Positions 56,027 to 64,000 of a stretch of 64,000 nt of DNA are shown here, in pieces; the stretch's first letter is position 1; every line of letters begins with the position of its first letter. The DNA lies in assembly GCF_037975245.1 (NCBI RefSeq), contig NC_092581.1, positions 13,855,303 through 13,919,302 on the forward strand, written 5' to 3'. The DNA comes from Apostichopus japonicus. Taxonomy: Eukaryota > Echinodermata > Holothuroidea > Aspidochirotida > Stichopodidae. The translations under genes were made by a program, and so were the position numbers. Below the pieces are notes generated by a model, which made no database searches, had not been told where the DNA came from, and worked only from the letters and a program-made list of their open reading frames with translations.

Positions 56027-57807
56027 TCAAAAGAATGTACTGTTTTGCACCGGTGTGAGGATATCCCCTACGATGTCAGTATACGCGTATTTGTCTAGGA
56101 ATGGCATGAAACGTGGGAACACTTCCGTGAATGCATCCTTGCCCATAAATATGTCAAGATGGGCATAGTTTGGGATAAGCAATCTCTCGTAATACTGATT
56201 GGGATTAGCTTCCTGACAAGCTTCCATGGAAGCCTTGGATGTTTCTGGATCCCAGCATTTGTTATCCGATCCGCTGCAGAACATCGTCGGAATGTCAAGA
56301 TAGGTCATCTGTTTCTTGTACTCGGGATCCAATACACGTTCCTTGGCGTTTGCTCCCGGCATGTACTTGTCTTCGCCTTTAAACGTAACCAAGTGACCCT
56401 TATTGACACTTTTAGCAAAATGTCTGAAAACAGTGGAACTGCAATAGCCGAACGACTCGTGTAGTGTATCATGCGTTAAGGCATTAAGATTTTTATGGTT
56501 CCACAACAGGTGATAAATGAAGGTAATCCGGTGGCAAACTGGGTTATCACAGTGTTCCTTGAAGGCTGTTGTTACATTGGCGACGCCTTCAAAGAATGGA
56601 ATCGTCACCTTTTTGATCCAGTCATCTGAGTTATCCGAAAACGCAGCCATTCCATCCACACCAACACCGTGGAGAAAGCTGGGAAGTTTTACGGCAGACT
56701 TGAACGAGTTGAACTTACCAGCGACAAGACAGGGACCTGTTTGAGAACAGATTATGCTCCGTACTTTACCTTGCAGCTGTCCCTGTAGAAGACTCGTGAA
56801 GAAGGTGATGCCTCCAGCACAATGGACAAAAACCTGAAGGTCTGGTTTACCTGTCTTCTTTAAGACATAGTCGACAGCCAGAGGATAGTCGTACTGTCCA
56901 ACTTCGTCGCACGTCCACTGCTGTCGACATCCAGGTAAGATAACGGAAGCTCGCCAATCAAGGTTCCATACGTCATACTGTTGCTCGACGAGGAACTCGA
57001 TGAAGTTTTTGTCGATTGTGTCAAGGGCGTAAATGGAAGAAGAAACGCCAGTGCCATGGACAAGAAGAAGAGGTCCTTTTGTTCCTCCTTGGTATCTTGT
57101 CAAGAGCAACTCATATTCATCATGAGTTAAGAGTTGTGTAACCTCAGGCTGGGCGTCACCGAGCTGTAGTTGTCTCTTTTCTCTTGGAGGTGCATCGGGG
57201 TTGAAGATGTTCTTCGCGGTCGCTAGTGGCCCATAGACATCCCATAACACGCCAGCAAAAAACTTGCCGAATTTGGCGTTCCATTTGATCCGTTCTAGCT
57301 TAGATCTGGTATTGAAGACTTCCATCGTTTTCAGTTGTTTCCGGAAATCACTGAGCTTTATTTCCAATTTTCCTTTGGCGATGACTTTACCGGAAGGTTC
57401 GTCACCTTCATGAATATGAATAGCCAATGTCGTCGTGTCGCCAACACCAAGCTCGAAAGCTGAATCTTTGTGCACGCTTTTGACCCCGTCGAAGTAGAAC
57501 AACTTGCCCTCTGAACTCGAAAGTACCATTCGATATATCATCTCTCTTGTATTTACGTGGTTCTCACTCTCGGCAAAAAGTTGGAAGTGGCCGTTGGAAA
57601 TAGTTAGATGAGACCGTGACAATCCTTTGCAAGTCACAGTTCCGTAGATCTTCGCGACATGCCGCGTGTCCTCCAGAAATCTTTTCACGTTGTTTGTTTC
57701 GACAGTGAGAAGGAATTCACATGGAAAACTTTCCTTTTCGAAGTCAAGGTTGCCATGCATGCGTTCTGTGAAGCGAATTCCGGGTTTCACCATCACACTA
57801 GTGGGAT
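56027..57807 (-). CDS. GMC gene terminal exon, linker and alpha/beta hydrolase
   Basis: Acceptor TTTTCCCAG completes GDPTSVMVKPGIRFTE. This 1781-nt exon carries the whole linker and hydrolase domain. HGTG (about 57056) is the oxyanion loop, HCAGG has its Cys codon at 56819-56821, and NYAHLDIF supplies the likely triad His. It ends TPVQNSTFF at the stop 56027-56029. A large intron-free exon for the whole hydrolase contrasts with the split flavin domain. Confidence 0.94.
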
Positions 57808-60800
57808 CTGGGAAAACCAAGAGAGAAATTTTTCGTTTACATAGTCGATCAAAACCTTATGAATATCTATATAGGTCTTTCGAACACATACCACACATAA
57901 GGCATAAAATAAGTGGTACAAAACACTATTGGCTTTCCGTTATTATATAAACTACATATGTTCATTCCAGTAACAACATTCTTTGCGTCCTTGGATTTGG
58001 GTTTTCATGCTTTGACCTCTGTTGACCTCAAATGAATTTCGAACATCAGTTACATCACATTAAGCAATATTGTTCTTGAACTGACTTGTACTGAGGTGAA
58101 TCTACGTACAACCTATGCCGTTCATGAAAGCTTCATTTTTTTATATTTCCATGGTTTTAGACGTTGGCATCTATTGACCTCAACTACATCAAACGACTGT
58201 TAACCTGCACACCAACGATCGGGTTGTATTCAATAAAGTGGATCCAATAATCCACTATGAAGTTTGTTTAACCTTTACTTTTGGAGTTACGATATTTAGA
58301 AGTTTCAGACAGAAATAACCTGTGATTTCTGCACTGTTCTTTTACGCAGTGCGGTGGATGAAGCCAACGGACAACGTTTGAAATTCCTCCAAACTTTGCT
58401 CCTGGAATTTTCTTTTCAAAGGCCTTGCCCTCTGTTGCCATGGAATGATCTTCTATCTGCTCAAGAACACTTTAATTCTTGTGCTCACTAAGGTGGATCC
58501 ACGTATCAAGCCTGAGTTAGTTATCGTGGTTGCAAGCACTATGACATACAGACACACCCACGGCGCCATCATTGTCCTATAAAATAAATTATGCCTTCAG
58601 CAAGGACTTCAACCATGAGGCCGAAGACAAGGACAAAAGTAAGTTTAAATGACAAAAAGAGGAATTTGATGAATTGGGTCTATTTCTTACCTATCTTTTT
58701 GAATGTTCTGTAGTCGATATTCCATCCACTTTCTTCCGCCATTTTACTCAAGCATCTTTCGGCTAATACTGATATGGTCATCGTTGGATTAACGCCAAGG
58801 CTTCGAGGTACTATAGCGCCATCTACAACATATAGATTTGGGAGCAGTTCGTCAGTATCTCCCTTGAACACCTGTCCAGCGTGGTTAACTACTCCATTCT
58901 TCCCAGAATCGGCCATGCCACAACCTCCAAGAGGATGAACTGTTACTATTCCTTTTTTGTCGCGTATCCTCGACACCAGCCCGTGCCAGTAAGGGTTTGG
59001 TATGAAGAAACCCTTGAGTCCATGGGTAGCCATACGAGCAGCCTTGCGCACCTGATGAAAGTGAATAAATAAATCTACTATTCTTCATTTTCTTGATATA
59101 AGAAAAAACAACCACAAAATTCGAAGTTAGAGCAAAGGAAGATGGGTTACGATATTCAAGGGTGTCTTTAGGCAGATTTTAATCCTTTTTAAGTCATGAT
59201 TTAGAAAGGGCAAAAACAATGATAGCTAGTGATGTTTCTACAGCTATTCCGATTTTGGAGATATCCCGCCTTTAAACCATGTTTAAGGTCTGGAAAGCTC
59301 CTTTGAGGCCAACTTCACGGTGATATCAGCATCTCATTAATGAAGGCCTCAATGTTAATGACAATCAATTGTTTTAAAAATCGTAAGAGCGAGAGAGAGA
59401 GAGGGAGATCGATACATAACCAACATCGATAAAAAGTCAGAAACGTGCGAAGCATGGGACTTTTTACCACTTTGTACCTCGTATTCAGCAGATTATGTAG
59501 GCGGCAACTATTTTAGTGTCAACAAAATTGCCGAACAAACCCCATCCCCGACCCCACCCACCACCGTCTCCTCCGTGGATGCACCTCTAATCTGGTGATA
59601 AAATGCGTTGCTAAACGGCTTTTTGTGCAATGGATCCTAAACCCATTGTATCAAATATACATTCAATACGATTATCTACGAACCTTTTCGAAGTTTCCTT
59701 CGTGACCGACGTTTTTATATTCTACCATTACACGTCCGCTTTTATCATCCAGTACCAATGTACCATCGGACTTGTCATGACTCATCGACAAAAAACAGAG
59801 GGTGTTCTTCCATCCTTTGCCGCTCCAATGCCTAACCTTCTCCCGCCAGTCGTTTTCCCCCGGTGTCGTATCTTCTCCCTTTTCTATCCAACTCACGAGG
59901 AATTTGTATGGTGCATCTGCACTGCTCGGAGGAGTACCATCCTCCAGGACCAGACCCTCTTCGAAGTGTTCCTTCGGTAGTCCCCTCATATCGATGACAC
60001 TAACAATAGCGGGGCCGGGAGCTTTACCCTCTTTCAGATTCTTCAGTTCCACGCCAGCTGGGCGGATCTTCTTTTCGCCATTGTAACTTATGTTCAGTGT
60101 ATCGCCATTTGTCGTGAAATTTTCTCCAAGTTTCCTTGAGAGGTGTAAACCTCCATAATCTCTAGACTGCATGAGAATATTTGTTGAACCTAGGGCTCCG
60201 GCGGCAAGAATGATTTTGTTAGCGCGGACAATGAGATCCCTGGTCTTAAAAGCCTGTTGTATGTGAGGAACGTAGTGGACTATCCAGGCGTCTTGAGTGT
60301 CGTCTCGCATTATGTACTTCACCTCAACCTGTGGACATGATTTAAAGTAGTCAACATTATGTTTGTCTTATAATCTCAACATTCTCATGGAATTTGCATT
60401 CAGTTCCTACATGTAATTTTTCTCTTCTTTTTTGAGATACTGTTATCCGAAGTAACCACTTCCTAAAGTGAACTTGAAGCAAACAGGTGAGATGTCAGGT
60501 AGTTGCGCAACTGACGATATGATACGTGTTGCCTTGCTGTATTGGAAGCTGGCTTGGACGGAGTTACAACTTATCCTTAAAGGTCATCAGTAGCAGCCTC
60601 AACTTTAAGCACGCTACAAATTGCTAGAAGTTACAGGTTCCTTTGCTTCCAGCAAGGAACCAAAACAAAATAATTTGATCCACTCTCATCCTCATTCCTC
60701 TTTCATTTGGGACTGTATGTATGCGATCATGATCGCGTCAAGCATCACGAACCTCTTCGAATCCCTGCACATGATCTCAGTTAAGATGGCATACTCAATA

Positions 60801-63800
60801 CAGAGACATATCTGAACAGTGACGAAATTATGGTATCAAACAGGATTATGGCTTGGATATCACAGTTCTTAAAAGGAAGTATATGTGGTGCGAAAATGTG
60901 ATACCATTTTAGGCCTTCCAAGAGCAGCGTACGAAAATTGTTTACTATTGCCTAAAGAGGTTTGAATACAAGTAACGGAAAATTCGGGCTCTCATAGCAA
61001 GAAACCTTGATGGTCATGATACGGAAAATATTCAAGAACGTTTAGAGATCATATTACTTTGACGATTAAGTGTGTCAGTCAATGGGGCAACTTATATGGA
61101 GTATGCTACCTCAAGGGTTGATGCCCACCAAACTGTACTGAGTTTCTATACCGATGCACACTCACCTGTGTGTAAATTTCGGCATTGTGGGACTTTGCAT
61201 CAGGCAGGTAGTTCATGTTGAGTGTGTTCTTCGCTCCGGTGTTGCATCCTCCGCAGCAATTTCCGCATCCGATGCAGGCTGGCTGTGGAATACCCACGTG
61301 ATTTTTTCTCTTGGAGACAAAATTGACGTAAAGAGGAGTCCTGTAACAGAAATTATATGAACATGATAAAAGTGACCAGCTATCATACATATGCTAAGAC
61401 GGGTTTAATCTAGTTAACTTGGACACGAGTTAAATGCGTTCATAGTTATTGACTCTACAAATGTGTTATTATATTAGGTTTTTACTCCTTGTCATTACAA
61501 GTATGAAAAACTTTATATCATCAATATCCATCGAAACTTAAATCAAGATGATCAAAGATACCGATGGTCATGTCGCGACCACCAGAATAGATGCCATAAA
61601 TTTCCCTTCAATATTGGGCATATTAAATATCATTTACATTTTCTTTAAATAACGACGTTTCCAGGGTTTCTGACCTCTCCAAAGTTTTCGGAGAAATTGG
61701 CTTTGTGATTTCTTGCCCATAGGTAACATTATTTAATTACATTGGTTTCAAATTGACACGATTTCATCGTAGAGTTACTGTTTTTACAATTATAGCATGT
61801 TCAAGATCCATGGGGCATTGACTAATATTTTTGTTAACCATGAATCTGATCTCCACCACTTTCAATATGGTTGTTGTACTCATCACAGGTCTTTATTAAT
61901 AATTGAGGATCAAACGGATTGATGTCATGTTAACATGGTCATAAATCAGCTTCTTGCATTCCCTTTTTGCCAGATATAATAATAATAATAATAATAATAA
62001 TCAGCAGTTATTTTTACGACGCTTAAGAGACCACAAATGTGGGAGAAACCCGCAAGGGCTTATGGATTACAACTTACACGTCGGGTGGCTTCCAATTCAA
62101 CATTTTAACTCAAATTTTGAATCTTATTTTAGAAAGTCATTTCAGATGGGAAAACCGTAGATTGCTCTTGGATGAAAAACCCACCTTACTATGACCCGGC
62201 CGGGAATCGAACCCCGAACCTCCCGATTGCTAAGCCTCATTGCTTCAAATGCCACCGCCTTTATCCACTCGGCCACAGCACCTGATATAAGATCCAAACC
62301 TGCGTATTCATGCTTAATCGTGCTTAAATCATGCTTGATCGTGTTAACAAGGTGTTCACCTTTTAGCTTCTGGTGACCTCAAATGGCCTCCACCACAAAC
62401 TAGGTATCTTCTCCTTAATATGGGGCACCCACACATCAACGATGAGACTAAACAATGTTTTTCTTTTTGAGATACAATGTTTACAAGATTTTCACATTTT
62501 GAACTCTGGTGACCCCAAATGACCTTTGAACTCTACTAAAACATTAGGGTTCCTGAACGAAATATGAGGCATTTAGTGTCTCCATCTTGAGACATCGTGT
62601 TCACAACCAGCGTCACATACACACGCACATAGACACACGCCATCAACATCGTATATATATTCCTGTAGTGGCGGACCCACATGCTGTCATCAAGGGATTA
62701 GGGATGGGGGCGGTGGGTGGTAGGGAGAATGAAGGGAGCTGAGCAGCTAAACATGAAACATGTCATTTAAGAATGAAACCACCGAACATAATCGGCTCAC
62801 ACTACATATGCCTTGCCACTACCCGTATTCCCTCGTCACGCCCCGCCTCCGCTGATATCAGTAAACGCATTATGTTCAACACACGACGTACTGAAATGGG
62901 TTGAAGAAAACAGTATCGTCTGACCATACAACATGTTGGCGTTTTCAAAAGTAATATAAACAGAGAGGTTCACTCTTTCAACCTGATTTACTTTTACAGT
63001 CAGTTTTGGAATTGATGGGAAATCCGTGAGATTCGTAAAACAATTTTAACGGAGACATGTTTTAGGAAGTAGTTAAACTATTTCCTATACGTAAACATGG
63101 AGTTAGGAATATGAATTTAAAGGTAACCTGTGGGTTTAAAGACAAATATATGTAAAAAAAAAAACACCAATAAATCCATCATAAAAGCACTATTACTAGA
63201 CCATAAATTGGTTTAATCCTTCCAAAATGTTGTCATATTCCAGGTTTAAAAAAATATCGGTAAAAAAACAATGGTTAAGAAAAAAAAACAATCAACAACT
63301 TTGCAATAAATCCTCCGCGGTCCATCATTCGTATACCCACGCTTCAAAGTAATGCCCCGGTCAACTTCAGTTTATTATTTTTATTTTTATGCATCCATTA
63401 TAACTTTCACCGAATTCGACCAAACTCATAATTTATATGCAGTTAAGCATTTTTGTTCAGCAACGATAGAAGCAGTGTATACACGTGTGCATCAATCATT
63501 CCAACTCGTTTCCCGTGTAATAACCATGAAAACAATGAGTCCATGCATGGTGTAACTATGCGAACGGTAGACTGCATACACCATTGTTGTATTGTATAGT
63601 GTAGAAGTTGTATTAACATCATGTTATTTGACCATGTCAACCTGTCCTGCATGTTATAAGCTCAGGAACTTTTAAACTATGCATCAACTTTAATTAATGT
63701 TACCTTTTAAAGATATCATCAACTTCTATGTCTTCGATATCTTTAGCGATGTGTTTTGCCGCTGTTTTCATGGCTTCCATTTTATGTAAAGTTGGCGCAT

Positions 63801-63897
63801 CTTCTGGGTAGACTGTCGGTTTCAACATATTATACACCCGATCTCGGTACACACCATTGAGGTTATCCACGTCATCGCGTATTTCCTGTGGCCATAC
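56027..63897 (-). CDS. GMC oxidoreductase (cholesterol-oxidase-like) fused to alpha/beta hydrolase; 5' end outside window
   Basis: Joined exons, in transcription order: 63897-63704, 61340-61166, 60328-59684, 59051-58691, 57807-56027 (1051 residues, all phases matching). The flavin domain shows QPACIGCGNCCGGCNTGAKN, a LAAGALGSTNILMQS strand-turn, the active-site-type block VHPLGGCGM and the terminal GMC block LYVVDGAIVPRSLGVNPTMT. A beta-rich linker (GTVTCKGLS, LFYFDGVK, DTTTLAIHIHEGD) follows, then an alpha/beta hydrolase with oxyanion-type HGTG, nucleophile elbow HCAGG and a late NYAHLD histidine. The family oxidises sterols or other alcohols with FAD; substrate here is unknown. The N-terminal FAD-binding GxGxxG part must lie beyond 64000. 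The gene is convergent with dystrophin. Confidence 0.93.
57808..58690 (-). other. GMC gene intron, nothing seen
   Basis: Stop-rich sequence between clear splice sites; no repeat or RNA feature recognised. Confidence 0.6.
58691..59051 (-). CDS. GMC gene exon with C-terminal GMC signature
   Basis: Acceptor TTTCATCAG, donor GTAAGA. It reads VRKAARMATHGLKG...GIVTVHPLGGCGMADSG...LYVVDGAIVPRSLGVNPTMT...LAERCLSKMAE, phase 1 at the end. The His of HPLGGC and Asn of GVNP correspond to the catalytic His/Asn pair of cholesterol oxidases (by family knowledge). Confidence 0.94.
59052..59683 (-). other. GMC gene intron
   Basis: Contains a short (GA)n run near 59390 and a C-rich patch near 59540. Nothing else recognised. 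Confidence 0.6.
59684..60328 (-). CDS. GMC gene exon, FAD-domain middle
   Basis: Acceptor TCCACAG; 215 whole codons. It starts VEVKYIMRDDTQDAW, contains IILAAGALGSTNILMQSRDY and KLGENFTTNGD, and ends EGNFEK. The donor GTTCGT is weak; without splicing the frame stops three codons on. Confidence 0.92.
60329..61165 (-). other. GMC gene intron, nothing seen
   Basis: No conserved frame or repeat recognised between the splice sites. Confidence 0.6.
61166..61340 (-). CDS. GMC gene exon with cysteine-rich motif
   Basis: Acceptor TGTTACAG, donor GTGAGT. It reads TPLYVNFVSKRKNHVGIPQP then ACIGCGNCCGGCNTGAKNTL and ends AEIYTQ, phase 0. The CxxCxxC-like cluster is the family's CTxCGDCxxGCNxGAKNT block. 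Confidence 0.93.
61341..63703 (-). other. GMC gene intron carrying a SINE
   Basis: The SINE at 61981-62284 is the only feature recognised. The flanking exons join in phase without a missing piece (FKR-TPLYVNF), so a hidden exon is unlikely. Confidence 0.6.
61981..62284 (-). mobile_element. tRNA-derived SINE with (ATT)n tail
   Basis: The minus strand begins with a tRNA-like head of about 90 nt (box A TGGCCGAGTGG, box B GGTTCGATTCC, long variable arm as in Ser/Leu tRNAs) whose acceptor stem no longer pairs well. About 190 nt of unrelated body and an (ATT)n tail follow. ATATAA flanks both ends and may be the target-site duplication. It lies in an intron of the GMC oxidoreductase gene. Confidence 0.85.
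63704..63897 (-). CDS. GMC gene exon (first in window)
   Basis: Acceptor TTTTCAG, donor GTAACA. It reads VWPQEIRDDVDNLNGVYRDR...PTVYPEDAPTLHKMEAMKTA...VDDIFK and ends in phase 2. The WP..DDVDNLNGVY and YPEDAPTLHK segments are typical of the cholesterol-oxidase-like GMC branch. Confidence 0.88.
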
Positions 63898-64000
63898 CTG
63901 AAAAGATGCGGAAAGATATTTCGAAATAATATTAATAATAATAATGTTAGAGTCACAATAGAGTCACATTATAGAGTCACAAAATAGAATCATAGTGCAG

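Noticed and set aside
62195-62284. Functional tRNA-Ser/Leu gene
   Set aside because: The boxes are intact, but the acceptor and anticodon stems do not pair well and the sequence continues into a SINE body and tail.

Overview
This is animal nuclear DNA: short coding exons with GT/AG borders sit in long, AT-rich introns full of microsatellites and G/C homopolymer runs, with a eukaryotic tRNA gene and SINE/LINE debris. The protein sequences and repeat types suggest a non-vertebrate deuterostome, most likely an echinoderm. That is inference; no species can be named.

Positions 1-43116 (+ strand) are the 3' half of a dystrophin/utrophin-family gene. Twenty-two exons from 23206 to 43116 join in one frame (2979 nt, 992 residues plus stop). 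They give the last rod spectrin repeats, the WW domain, the EF-hand region, the ZZ zinc finger, the syntrophin/dystrobrevin-binding coiled coils and the tail. The first of these, at 23206, matches the start of human DMD exon 56. The large intron before it is therefore the place where vertebrates keep the Dp116 promoter. In that intron I see four separate candidate first exons (6945-7001, 14652-14729, 16073-16210, 19439-19525). Each starts with ATG and ends at a phase-0 splice donor, as the phase-0 acceptor at 23206 requires. They would give four Dp116-like proteins of 1011-1038 residues with different N-termini. A 45-nt phase-0 cassette at 945-989 may be an exon of the longer forms.

Positions 43117-56026 hold no protein gene I can support. 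They carry an intact tRNA-Pro(UGG) gene (48197-48268, - strand), a tRNA-Pro fragment, two copies of a ~360-bp terminal-inverted-repeat element (a third copy lies in a dystrophin intron), minisatellites and C/G-rich repeats.

Positions 56027-63897 (- strand) hold the 3' part of a second gene, convergent with dystrophin, whose 5' end lies beyond the right edge. Five exons join in frame (3156 nt, 1051 residues plus stop) into a fused enzyme: a cholesterol-oxidase-like GMC flavoprotein followed by an alpha/beta hydrolase with Cys at the nucleophile position. This domain order is known from bacterial proteins. A tRNA-derived SINE (61981-62284) sits in one of its introns.

All exon borders were read by eye from splice consensus, reading phase and family conservation; no alignment or transcript data were available.
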